Source: Mangifera indica (Eukaryota; Streptophyta; Magnoliopsida; Sapindales; Anacardiaceae). From it: a stretch of DNA of 64,000 nucleotides. Within the stretch, counting starts at the first letter, position 1. Each line of letters opens with the position of its first letter. Shown here piece after piece: positions 47,496 through 59,130 of the stretch. Below the pieces are notes generated by a model. That model had not been told where the DNA came from, searched no databases, and worked only from the letters and a program-made list of their open reading frames with translations. Both the position numbers and the translations under genes were made by a program. Location of the stretch: the NCBI RefSeq assembly GCF_011075055.1, contig NC_058143.1, positions 17,000,930 through 17,064,929 on the forward strand. The letters run 5' to 3'.

Positions 47496-49056
47496 ATATT
47501 ACAAAAGGAAGATCTAGTATCAATGTGGCCCCCTTATCATCACAAATATATAATATAGTATAAAAACCAAAATTGTTAAAATAATAGCCCCTTGTAATAG
47601 ACATTAAGCCGTTCTAAATTATTTTGATAGCTCTTTTTAATTGGTCCATTGATTTAGATATGGAAACATCTTGATGTAATCCTACATCAGAAGAAAATCC
47701 TTTATTATTTCACATATTGTGGTAGTTGTGTGTCTATTAAATCACAAGGCAATCAGCCAGTCAACCAACAAAGAAAATCACATACATTTATACAAAGAAG
47801 ACCACATCTTGCTTCAAAACTGCAACAATATTAGTCTAGAATTAGTTCATTCAAGGAAAAGAAGAAAATTCAGCAAAGCAAATAATGGGAAGCAAACGTC
47901 TATATATCCTAAAAAATGTGCATGAGCATAGATAGATATCATGCATAGGAAACAAAGAATATTCAACAATCAGCATGACATGAGAGAGTCATTATTTGTT
48001 GGCTGTCGGCAGTTCTTATTTGTTTAGTAGATTGGCTATTAAATCACAAATAAAAATTCCAACACAACCCCAATAATACTAATTAGTTAGACAGTGATTG
48101 GCTTCTTTCAAACATCTAATGCATTTAGTGGAAAGCTTTCAGGATGCCACTGTTTATAGAGGCTCATGTGATCATAAATGACCCTTCAGTTATTTAATGA
48201 TATGCCCTCTTTTGGGAACATCCAAGACTGATCTGACACAACGGAGAAATAGGACCTGGATTTAGATAATAGAATGAGACCATATGAATCATTCAAGACA
48301 AAAAGACTCAACCTATTATTACTTAATTTATTGATGAATAAGCTCAAGCTAAAACTCAATAAAAATAGCCACATTTATGTCAAAATGCAATCTATTCTTT
48401 CACTGACATTGTAGAAACTCCATTTTTATGCTAAGTTACTAGTAATACGTCAGCATTTGCAGGCCTTAGTTTTCTTTCTTCAGCCTATATCCATAAAAAG
48501 CTTTGTAATATGTAATCTGAACAGTGGATGAAAAGCAACGACGACAGGAAGACAAAGGAGTAAAGTAAAATGAAACCTACATATATAGATGATACTAAAA
48601 ATGTACAAGAAATAGTGATGGACAAATCTGAAAGATGATATCTTGCATTAATACCTGAATGACCCATTTATAGACTGTGATAATAAAATATTATCAAATA
48701 AACACGACATGATCCGCAAATCTATTAATTGTCATCAAAGGCTTTTCAAGGTACATTTCAATGGCAAGGCAACGTTGGATGTTTAAGTCATAAACATATT
48801 AATAGTACTGCAACTATTACAACTTCTACCGATATACATTACCACTGCCATTACTGTTTTCATCAAATAAAATGGCACTTGCAGAATGCCTATAAGCAAT
48901 AGTAGTGATATCTTCCAAACTAAATAAGCATACTTGAATAATTTAGAAAGAGATAAAAGTACTGAAAGAAGATCATGCAGCATATATAAATTACTATAGG
49001 ATAGCATACCCATGAAAGGCTAATTTATGTGAGATCTTTAGAACCTCTCCTTTCAT

Positions 49057-49668
49057 TCATGCAGTTCCAGTGGAAGGTGGCAACGGGAGGCTAGAGGAGG
49101 GTGGTGGGGGGCGCTTTCGCTTCTTCTTTTCGTAGCTGATTCCTCTTGCTTTTGCCTGTGAATCACGAACTTCTCGCAAATAAAGCCTGACTGCTCGAGC
49201 TCCAAAAGGGTTCGCCTCAGGCTTGCCACCGTGCTCCTCGAAGGCAGCTCGAAGACGGCCGATGAGGGCGTCGAGGCTCCCCCAGGCCTGGCGCAGTGGG
49301 CAGGGGCAGGGAGCGGGAGGGTTTGGATGGCCAAAGAAGGGGCAGAGCTGGGTATGGACTTTGGTCTTGCCAAACTGGTCAAGGTACCTCAAAAATTCAA
49401 GCACATGGGCACCGCTGCAGCGGTCTAGCGAAAGAGGCGGGCGGTGATTGCGGAGATACTGGCCGAAGGTGTTCCAGTCTCGGCGCTTTTGGTTCTCATA
49501 GCGGCTAAGAGTGGAGGGAGAAGAAGCTGAGGATGATGACGCCGTTGAAGACAAGACAGTCGTGGCAGTGGGGGAAGCGCTCACGGGGAGAGCTGTGTAG
49601 TTCCTTGTGGGAGTTGTTAGGGTTGCTGCGTTTGTGTTTGAAATATCAAACTCTTGAACCGGCTCCAT
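49057..49668 (-). CDS. LSH4: ALOG-domain protein of the LSH (LIGHT SENSITIVE HYPOCOTYLS) family
   Basis: A 203-residue intronless frame. A Ser/Thr/Ala-rich N-terminus precedes the ALOG domain (about residues 50-175): [34 protein letters not shown], and the zinc-ribbon insert with [19 protein letters not shown], then [18 protein letters not shown], ending with [20 protein letters not shown], whose KKKRKR run is the usual nuclear localisation signal. ALOG proteins are DNA-binding transcription regulators that keep organ-boundary cells undifferentiated around the shoot meristem. The start MEPVQEFD is the first ATG and fits the family. The exon is strikingly GC-rich compared with the flanking DNA. 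Open frames on the opposite strand (49223-49508) are shadows. The LSH4 label comes from its place next to PMT and XBAT35 and from sequence; LSH3 is the close alternative. Confidence 0.93.
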   Translation of the reverse strand: MEPVQEFDISNTNAATLTTPTRNYTALPVSASPTATTVLSSTASSSSASSPSTLSRYENQKRRDWNTFGQYLRNHRPPLSLDRCSGAHVLEFLRYLDQFGKTKVHTQLCPFFGHPNPPAPCPCPLRQAWGSLDALIGRLRAAFEEHGGKPEANPFGARAVRLYLREVRDSQAKARGISYEKKKRKRPPPPSSSLPLPPSTGTA

Positions 49669-50631
49669 GAGGATTTTTGTTCAACAAGCTTGAAGGAGCT
49701 GCACAGTAGAGAGAAAATCAGCTGATCGATGTTGAAGGTATTAGTTTTTATAAGCTGCAAGGTGAGTAGTGGAGAAAGTTAAAAACTTGAAGGGTTAGAA
49801 TGATGAAGAAAACACTAAAACTAGACAGAGGAAAACACTGTTCATGAAGGATGCAGAGAAGGCATTTGAGAATCACACATGGATCGTTAATAAAACGAGC
49901 TGCGAGAAAGTGATTTAAACAGAAGCAACAGTTAAGAAGAGAAAGAACTTACTAGTATTAGGTTAATTTAAGAAGAAAGAAAGATGTGGTCAAGACTGAC
50001 GATTTTCACTGTTCATGAATACCCAAAAGGTGTTTAATTTAATCACAGCTAAATTTCACCTGGGGTTCAATAATGCCATAAGAAAGAGAGAAATAAGACT
50101 TCGCTTTGAAGAAATAACAAGATTGGGATTATATAGAAGAAGGGGAACCGAATCCGATAGCTAAAGTAAGCTATACAGAAGGCTAAGATATAGTTTTTTC
50201 TCTTTTGTTTCTCTGATGCTTCTTCCTTCAATCATCAATCCTAGAAACCTTGAAAGGCTGATGATGTTGGCGGGGGCTTTTGCTAAAAAGCTTAGTTTTT
50301 AGAGCTTAGCAGACATTTTTTTTTCCCGAAAAAGGGGAAGCAACCGAGTTCATACTATTCCTGTAAGGGAAAAGAAGTGGGTAAGTGAAGGGAAACCCGA
50401 TTAGGGCTTTTATGGAAAGGAACGCTAGAGTGTAACAAGCAAAAAATTCCAGGTGGCAGCAGGATGCTCAGCAATTCTATTTCTTCCAATATTTATAGCT
50501 AGTTAAGTGGACATACCAAACTTATTTTAAAAAATGAATAATACTATTCAATTTTAATTTCATACAAACCCCTCAAGTTTAATTTACACATAAAATACCC
50601 TTTTTGTTGGCTATCTTTGTTTTTTTTTTTT

Positions 50632-50800
50632 AAATAAAACTATGTGTATACATATTTAAATATATAGATAATATTTTATTATTTAATTAAATAATTTTAA
50701 TTAAATATAAAATAACATTTAATTACATAATAAATATATTATTTATATATTTAAACTATATAAAAAATATATATATTATATTATTGTAAAAAAAAAAGTG
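50632..50800. repeat. Palindromic AT-rich MITE family B, copy
   Basis: Starts AAAACTATGTGTATACATAT and ends with an inverted counterpart TATATATTATATTATT. The central halves (AATTAAATAATTTTAATTAA and neighbours) fold on each other. Confidence 0.5.
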
Positions 50801-51159
50801 ATTTTTGAACTCTCCTATTTGTAAAATCAATCATGTTTTTTCACCCCTCACCGAAAATTGCTACAGTATGGTTACATGTTTTAAACTAAGATATAGAATT
50901 TCAGATATGAATAACATATTACCCATGTAAAATATCAAAATTTATACGCGCCCCTCGTGAATAGGACCAACCAATTGTATGTTTCCTTTTCATTATTTGA
51001 ATTTTCACTTAACATTTTTCACCTGGAGGACCTCTAAAATACTTGCTATTCATAGGCATTGGCTCTGAACTTCTGAGAATTAAATATGTCAAGTTCAGAA
51101 AGCAGTTGCTGAACCTGAAAGCGCTTTTCAAGGGCTTGAAAAGTCCTTAAAGAAGATGG

Positions 51160-51270
51160 TTTCATTTTTATATATATATATATATAATTAAATATTATTT
51201 AATTATATCATGATTGATAACATATTATATATTTATTTAATAGTATGTATACATAATTTTATTTATATAA
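51160..51270. repeat. Palindromic AT-rich MITE family B, short copy with a (TA)n run
   Basis: A (TA)n microsatellite of about ten units near 51172-51186 is followed by a family B right half ending GTATGTATACATAATTTTAT. Confidence 0.4.
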
Positions 51271-53294
51271 TAAACTTAAATGAACAATGATGATTGTCTA
51301 TTTTTATTGGTTTTGATTTTCTAACATCCACTCATAAATTAGAGAATTGGGTGTGTAGACTGGTGATAGATTGATCACTAATCATTAGATTTTTAACGAA
51401 ACAAAGATGATATTTTAGTCTAAAAAATCTAAACGCTAATAAGATAACCCAAAAAGTTTTTAAAAAACATGACTAACAACTACCCAACTTTTAATTTTAA
51501 AAAACATTTTATATGTCAATATGAAACTTCAATGGGAAGTATGCTTTAGAACTAAATAAATATATTTGTTCTTAATTATTTTTTTAAGGTATAGAAAAAT
51601 GAAAATACCTTAACCCATTATTGTTTCTTTGAAAAGAGATGGTAAAGAGAAAATCTTAATGATAAATTTCTTCAAGGGTCTCAATATACATGGTAAAAAG
51701 TCTAAGTTGACAAAACAAGGCTGGGGAGGATACACCAATAGCTAGCTTAAACTACAAAGGCTTCTCCAAAAGTATTCGCATAGCTAGTGACTAACTAAAA
51801 CTAAATATTAGAAAGGTGTTGTTGCTCTACTTTTTTTCAAAATAGTCACTTTTATCCCAAATACATAATTTGTATTGAGTTCTTTTCAAGCAGAGATAAC
51901 AATAGCATCTTAATGTGGCTTTTGATCTAAGAGTTTAAATATTCTATTTACCTACAAAATAGTCAAATCAACTTTAACATTAGAGTTGATCTTAAGAATT
52001 AACAAAATTAATAAAATTTTAAAAAATTGAATTTAAGTTTTTATTACGTTTGTGAAATTTTAACTTTTTTAGTATATTAATTGTGAGTTTAATCACGTGT
52101 TTTAGATTTATATGTTAGAAAAAAAAATCTTTAACCCTAAAGTTTCTTCTATCGTGGTTTTTTACTAAATTTAATTACTCATTATCATAATTAACTAATT
52201 TGTACTTATCATCTCTCAATTTATGAAATCACAATAGATGTAGAAGCAAAATTGCAATGATAAGAAATATGTTATTAACTTAATTTTTAACTATATTTAT
52301 AGGTCGGGAGTGGATAAAATTAATTATTTGAAGTAAATTAAAAAGAGTTTAATGTTTTCAATAATGTAATAATTTTCAAAACCATTTTGGATTAAACTAA
52401 TTGGAAGAATGAATTTCATTTATTTTAAGTTGAAATTTTAAACTTATCACTTTATGCTGATGTGCCATCAATTATGTCAAGTTGTTTTAGGAGGTATTCA
52501 AACTAGCTTGTGTTCGATTTATCACACTTGTAAAATTAAAATTTTTTTATTTAAATTAATTAAAATAATATTATTTTAATTATCATGAATTAAATTTGGT
52601 TTGATATTATAATCAAACCTGAATTTAATTCTTCTTAAATTAAATTGAGTTCAAATTAGTTTAAAGGATGTTTGTCCTCAAGCTAAGCTCAACTTGGTCC
52701 AAGTTAGAGCTTGGTTTGGTTTGAATGTATTTCTACTTTCAAATCGCTTTAAAACCTATATTTTTTCTTTTGAAAAGACAGTTACATCCTTTGGGTATTC
52801 TTAGTTTAACTTTTAGTTTGGCTTGTTAAATGGAGTGAGAAAAATAATGCATGAGCAAACATGTCTTTCTCATATTTATTACATTTTTAAATAGTATAGT
52901 TTCAAAAGAAATTAATGAAGAAGTTAAATACCTTTGGATTTGATCCATTAACTAAATTTTTTTTACTTCATTCTTCAATACAAATTTTTAATGGTATTTA
53001 ATATATTCAATATAATTAATTTAAAAGATGATTTAATTTAGATAAAATTTCTCATTAAAAAAAATTAACCGTTTATATTATAATCTAATGATTTAAGAGA
53101 CAATAGAGTGAAAATAAAAATAACTCCCTTCATCTTCTATCTAATATATGTCATTCTATTCTACGATAAACCAATAAGTTTGAATTTATATTTCAATTTA
53201 AATTATAAATTTATGTTAAAAATATCTCATTTCATTATTTTTATCCATTAATTTTTTTTTTCCAAAAACAATGGTAAAGTGTTTCCAAGAAAAG

Positions 53295-53455
53295 CAATAC
53301 TACGTATAATATTTTTTATTATATGATTAAACATACAAATAATATATCATCATATAATTGATTGTTATTTAATCTTTAATTAAAAATCATTTAATCATAT
53401 GATAACAAATTATTTTAATACTTAAAAAATACGTGTATATAATTTTATTGTTCCG
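53295..53455. repeat. Palindromic AT-rich MITE family B, copy
   Basis: Starts GCAATACTACGTATAATATT and ends AATACGTGTATATAATTTTA. The inner segments ATTATATGATTAAACAT and AATCATTTAATCATATGATA are inverted relatives. Confidence 0.5.
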
Positions 53456-54111
53456 AAAGGAATTTGTTCTCCAAAATGCATGATGAGTGATGACTAACTA
53501 TTTCAAACTCTGGTCGTTATAATAAATGTATAAATTGTAGACATTAAGAAAAACGTTTATTTGATTTGAGGGAATGGCTAAGAATATTTCAACCACCACA
53601 TGGCTTGTGAAACGAAAATTAAATTTTATATAATAATTTTTAATTTTATTTTTGGCTAATATTCCAATTATGTTAAATGATTTTCGATAAAAATGTGATA
53701 TCAAGTAATTGCAACTTCTTTTTCAAAGTACAGTAATGCCTAGAGATGAGAGTTGTATGTGGTGTTCTTATTACTTAAAAGAATTAAGACTTTTATTTTA
53801 TTTCAAAGTACATTGTTTTCTGTCTTCTTTAAATTTTACTTCACAAAAATGTGGAGATACATTATCTGAATTTGATAAAATGGGAAATTTTTTTGGATTT
53901 TTTCATGTTATGCATGTGAAGGTCATACTTTTCCAAAATTAAGATGTTTTTGTGCATGTTAATATCATTTTTACACAATAACATGGGCGAAATGATGGGT
54001 GTTTGGGAAATATATATTAGTTTGGGAGTGCTGATCTTACATAGGTGTTTATTTTGTTTCTCTACGTGGTTTCTTTTTCATGTCGAGAATACCTAAAGAA
54101 AATAAAAGTAT

Positions 54112-54854
54112 GGCCAAAGGACTATTTTCCACCCAAGTGTTAATGTCAAGATAAAGATGTATTTATGATACTTTAAAAACTTAAAATTTCATCTATGAGT
54201 TAATTTTTATTAAAAATTTATTTATCATCTAACTCTTTTACTAAATGATGGAGTGTCAAATGTTGTTCAAATCTAGATGACGCTCATCATTTAAATTTTG
54301 ATGATTGTCGTAATCTTTGGATAATGATTATCGTCTAAAGGTCAATCTTTGAATAACTCCGCTTTACTCCTCTGCCATTGGTCCACTATTTGTCGGAGAG
54401 AATTACCAGATTTCAGGTTTGGTATTGGGGGGGGGGGGGGGGGGAGGGGGGAAATGAATTTTTTAACACTTAATCAAAGGCAGAAATATTAGTTTTCTAA
54501 ACTAGAGAGAAAATGAGATATAATTTTAATTATTTTAATATTATTAATAAAATAATTATTTTACTCTTAACCCTAATAGAAAATTTGTGGGTGTATTAAA
54601 AAAAATTAAAATTTAGATAGGTATTTGAGTTTTATATCTATCGTGGGTATATATTTGTTATTTCACCAAAACTTGGGTGAGACATTGTCTTTTTTTCTTT
54701 TTAAATTAAGAGAGAAAATATGATAAAATTTTATATGATGTTTTTACTTTTAACTTTGATAATAAATTTTAATGTAATGATGAGTATTTAAATTTGTTAA
54801 AGTTAACAGGTTTTAGATTTCACCAATCCTTAGGTGGAAATAAGTCTTTTGGCC
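54112..54854. mobile_element. MITE family A, complete copy, possibly composite
   Basis: The left end GGCCAAAGGACTATTTTCCA then CCCAAG is inverted at the right end (minus strand GGCCAAAAGACTTATTTCCA then CCTAAG), a terminal inverted repeat of about 27 bp. A second right-end-like sequence at about 54665-54695 (ACTTGGGTGAGACATTGTC) suggests that one element sits inside or beside another. An 18-base G run is in the middle. No target duplication is convincing. Confidence 0.6.
54427..54450. repeat. Homopolymer G run
   Basis: Eighteen consecutive G, one A, then six G. This is rare in such AT-rich DNA and prone to length error in sequencing. Confidence 0.95.
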
Positions 54855-56309
54855 TTTTGTTAATGTAAAAAATATGGTGTTTAATTTTCTTTGAAGAAGA
54901 GGAAACTCTTTAGAAATTTTTGGAGTGGTTAATTCAACGGTAATAATTGTAGATGTTAAAGTAAAAATTTTTTGAAGCGTTGTGACTATGCATTTCACGT
55001 TTTAATGTGAAATGAAAACGTGTATTATCTGTATGTCTATAAATCGTTTGAGATAATTTTTTTGTGAGAATTAAGTTAAATAAAGTAATTTATTTCCATT
55101 GTACAACGAAAACACATGAAACAACATCACAAACAAGACTTGCTAAGGAAATTATACGATCATTTAGGGCATGCATTGAACATAATAAAATCGAAATAGG
55201 GGTTAGAGGTTGGGTGCAGCAAGAGATGGAGGGAGACAGGGATGATGGAGACAAGTATAAAAGAGGGCATTGCGTTAAAAATGTGAAGGAATAAACATGA
55301 TTTTGTTTCTTCAACCTTTTCGCCATTAGTGATTGACAACTCCTCTTCTCAAATTACCAACTCACCCTCCACCACCTTACTGTTACTGTAACTTGCATTA
55401 ATTCTTTCAAAACTGAATCACAGATATATATTGAGTTCCATCAAATCAACAACAGCACCACACTGCTTCTACGACTGCTCATTTGCCAAAACTGTTGGCA
55501 CTCTTAAAACAGCAACTGTTTCCCTCTGGTTTTGTCCCCGAAAAACTTTTTAGGTATTAAATTTGTTTGTTTATTAGAATATTGTATTATCAAAAATTCT
55601 TAAACCCATGCAGGTATTCAAACCTTGCAAGCACATAAATTTAGTACTAAAAGATTTCACAGCCAAAAAAAATACATAAACCTTTATCATTTGACATATT
55701 TGTATTTCATAGATGGGTTTTTTCATTCAATTACATCTGTTTTTGTAATAAATAATTGAATGTTAGGATGCAAACCATATAATCTAGTCATTTACATCAT
55801 AAAATCAAATGAACTGACATGAAAAAGCATTAAGAATTGCATACTATTTATGTCTTTATTGATATCTAACTTTACAAACAGTTTTAAAAGATGCAGAAGA
55901 TCCTGTTATCGTGATTAGAGAGGACAGTGGGGTGGGGAGAGGAGGGTTTGCCTTTGCCAAATGGGAAATCAAATACCGATAGCAAATATAGACAGCTGAA
56001 AAACTAGACAGGCAGGTCAGCAGCGCGCGGGAGGCAGCAGCTGGCCCGAGAAGAAATGCGCTTTTGGTGCCTTGTTTCATGCATGGTCTGATAGGCCATC
56101 AACTCACTTCGCCCTCTAACTCCAATGTTGTTTGTACTTGACATGTCAGTGAGTGAGGCAATCCATTTAACCCAACCCCGATTTCACGTTTGGTTAATTA
56201 GGTAGGTTAGGTTAGGTTTTTACTACCCTCATATTATATTCTCACATAGTACAGTTCTTCTACTGCATGAATTTAGAGTTAATCTAATGGGTATTTTGAT
56301 TAACCAAAA

Positions 56310-56495
56310 AACAAAATCTTAAGAGTATGAAAATAAATATTTAAATTTATTTGATGATATTTTAAAATTAAATTATTAAATTATTTAATATAATAATTAT
56401 AAAGTTGATTACTGAATTTAGATTTATTTAATATAATTGATTTAATAATATAAAAATTATTCCATTTGAATGAGAATTTTTATTTGAAAAAAAAA
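56310..56495. repeat. AT-rich repeat family C, copy
   Basis: Contains TTTATTTGATGATATTTTAA, TTTAATATAATAATTATAAA and GAATGAGAATTTTTATTTGA, close to the block at 30545-30745. Confidence 0.4.
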
Positions 56496-56859
56496 GAGGG
56501 CTTTGGAGTTCTTAAGGTACTTATGTTAGTCTTTCGGCAGGTTTAAGATAAGAGTTGGGGCTTGGCTTCTTCACATCCAATCATTTCATTTCAAGAACCC
56601 TAAAGTTGTCTCGGATTGTGCCACTTCTCATTTTCTTAATTATCAATTCCCATTTAGCAACTTTGCACTCTTACCAAACCAATGCTACTACAAAATGGAT
56701 CGATACCAGTGCATGCTTACTGTTTTAATTAACAGATGATTAAATTAATTTGGTTATGAAGAGAAAGTACAGTACCAAATTAAGATAGTATTTTTGTTCA
56801 TACACTTAATCCTTTTGTTTATTGTGCTAACTTTTTTACCAATATTTATATATTCTACT

Positions 56860-57503
56860 GGCCAAAAGACTTGTCCTCTAAATCTCATTATTTAATTTTT
56901 AAAAATTTAAATACTTATTTATGAGTTTATTTCTATTAAAATTTTTAATTAAAGTTAAAGATAAAATCCTTATTTTAACAATAATATTAAAAATATATAT
57001 AATTAATTAATTTTCCTTCTAGATTTTAAAAACTAACAATTTCACTTCTTCTTAAAATTTCTTAATTTTGAAAAGTTATAATTTCTCTCTCCTTCAAACT
57101 TAGGGTTTTTTTTTTTTTCATTTCTTTGTCAATCATCTTCATTAACAACTTCTCTTTAAACTCTAAATCGTTGCCGTCTTTCCTTAAAACATCTACTCGT
57201 CTAGATTTATCTATATGGACGATGGTGGGTGGGTACGTAGGTGAAGACAAAAAACCCTAAATTTGGAAAAAAACTATACTATTTTAAGCAGAGAGTGAAA
57301 TTATTAGTTTTTAAAATTTAGATGAAAAAAATAATAAATTGTATATATTTTAAATAATATTATTAAAATAACGATTTTACTTTTAACTTTAACTTAAAAT
57401 TTTAACAGAAATTGATTTATATGTGAATGTTTAAATTTTTTAAAATTAAAGGATAAAACTTTAAAATGTTATTATACCTAGGGTGAGAACAAGTCTTTTG
57501 GCC
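56860..57503. mobile_element. MITE family A, complete copy
   Basis: Left end GGCCAAAAGACTTGTCCTCT; right end on the minus strand GGCCAAAAGACTTGTTCTCA. The halves mirror each other for much of their length (AAGATAAAATCCTTATTTTA against AAATAACGATTTTACTTTTA). Flanking 9-mers TATTCTACT and AATTCTAGA agree at 6 positions. The unique middle (57090-57250) is less AT-rich and holds AGGGTTTT and a GGACGATGGTGGGTGG segment; a short open frame there (57062-57250) is not a recognised gene. Confidence 0.6.
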
Positions 57504-58259
57504 AATTCTAGATTCTCAACTTCTCTCCCCCCGTGTCTAAAGTTCGGAGTGATGAAGCTCCCTTAATTACTGATTAATTTCTATATATATAATAAGTTCC
57601 AAAAGTTGAATAATTAAACTCCATAATATCTTTTTAGCTTTTCTTCATGAAAGAAAATCGATATGAAGAATATAAATCTTTAATTATATGCTAATCAATC
57701 TTATTTATTCGATTTAGAACGGATTAAAATCCAATTAGTGCTTTAAATAAAGGTTAATCTTTTATTTTGCAGACTATAGCAGAATGAAATCAAGATAGGA
57801 AATGGGCAAAACCATCGTTTGTTTTGTTTGTCTAACTTCCTTTTGCTTTATGTCTTTGATTAAGAAAAGCAAGAGATATCTTGTCTCAATTACTTTTCTA
57901 ACGAGAGATATTATGTGGTGAAAAGATTTGCTTTATTGATAACAAATGTTAATAACATGTAATTTTTTGATTCGGTGGTAGACATATATTAAAGTAGAGA
58001 ATATCAAAAAGTTTCATTGAAGCTCAAAAATAAGAATAGATTGTATGGTTTGTCATCATCTGGTGAATGGAATCTTTTCCCACAGTAATTCTTCAACAAG
58101 AAGAAGAAACTTTTTTAAGGAGAAGTCACTTCTTAGAGTGATATTTACCATACATATCTATCCACTTTATTTTTCCCTTTTTATGCTCATTCCATTCTCC
58201 CCATACTTGCACAATAAGATAGTTTTAGCCGTATGATGCCTCTGGGATAATTTATGTGA

Positions 58260-59130
58260 TAATAACTTGTGGAATTCTCATGTAAGAGAGTATAAGTTTT
58301 AAATTTAGATGAAGTCATATCAAAATTAAATATTAATTTTTTTGATCATATTAAAATCAAATATTGATAATTTTAAGTCAAGACTCTGATAATTAAATTC
58401 GGGGTTTTATTTATTTAAGGTGATTGGTTCAATCTTGAAAAAGAGGTTATAAGATTTTTTGACATTAAAAAAAGTTTTTAGTTCTATAATTCTTTACCTA
58501 TTGAAATAAAAAAATAAAAAATTTGATTTATTTGATACCATAATTATAGAATCAATAATAAAACCCAAAATTTTAGCTATGTAATGTGATGAAATAATCT
58601 CCTTATGTAAGGATTCTTTATGTAGGAGCGCACAAATTTGAAACTCAAATGAAGTCATATTAAAATCAAATATTAATTTTTTCGTCATAAGATTTTTTGT
58701 CATTAAAATAAGTTTTTGCCATATAATTCTTTACTTATTGGAATAAAAGACATAAAAAATTTGATTGATTTGATACTATAATTATAGAATCAATAACAAA
58801 ACCCAAAATTTTAGCCATGTAATGTGATGAAATAATCCCCTCATGTAAGGATTGTTTATGTAGGAGCACACAAATTCGAAACTCGGATGAGATCATTCCA
58901 AAATCAAATATTATTTTTTTTAATCAATAACCCAATTATTAAATTTGGGGTTTTATTTGTTTGAGCTAATTGGTTAAACCCAAACAAACAAAAAAAGTTT
59001 GATTTATCAAAATAAAAATATCAAAAATTTAATTTATTTGATATAATAATTATAAAATCAATTATAAAACTCAAAATTTTAATTATACAGTGTGATGGAA
59101 TAATCCCCCTACCTAACGGAAGGTTCTTCC
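58260..59130. repeat. Imperfect tandem array, about three units of 240-270 bp (family C)
   Basis: The landmark TTTTAGCTATGTAATGTGAT at 58571 recurs at 58809 (TTTTAGCCATGTAATGTGAT) and in weaker form at 59077 (TTTTAATTATACAGTGTGAT), so the spacings are 238 and 268 bp. Other shared blocks are GATTTTTTG.CATTAAAA, AATTATAGAATCAATAA and TAAGGATT.TTTATGTAGGAG. The left edge includes a partial unit. Confidence 0.7.

Larger units (their letters stand above)
39009..49056. other. PMT leader and a 9 kb gene-poor interval
   Basis: 39009-40250 probably holds the PMT 5' UTR with one intron and the promoter. From 40.3 to 49.0 kb I find no recognisable gene. The DNA is extremely AT-rich with multiple family B hairpins (41692-41862, 42600-42760, 43540-43650, 44210-44330, 47335-47495), a possible family A terminus at 41901, a degenerate element ending AAACCAAACATACCC near 41592, and a short coding-like fragment near 45541-45860. 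The open frame at 43745-44020 (91 codons, minus) shows no family resemblance. The last part is LSH gene 3' UTR and downstream DNA. Confidence 0.5.

Noticed and set aside
47719..47925. 68-codon plus-strand frame
   Set aside because: Low-complexity coding potential and no family resemblance; unlike the other genes it would stand alone on the plus strand.
49223..49508. Plus-strand frames opposite the ALOG gene
   Set aside because: High GC content opens all frames here; the minus strand carries a full ALOG domain.
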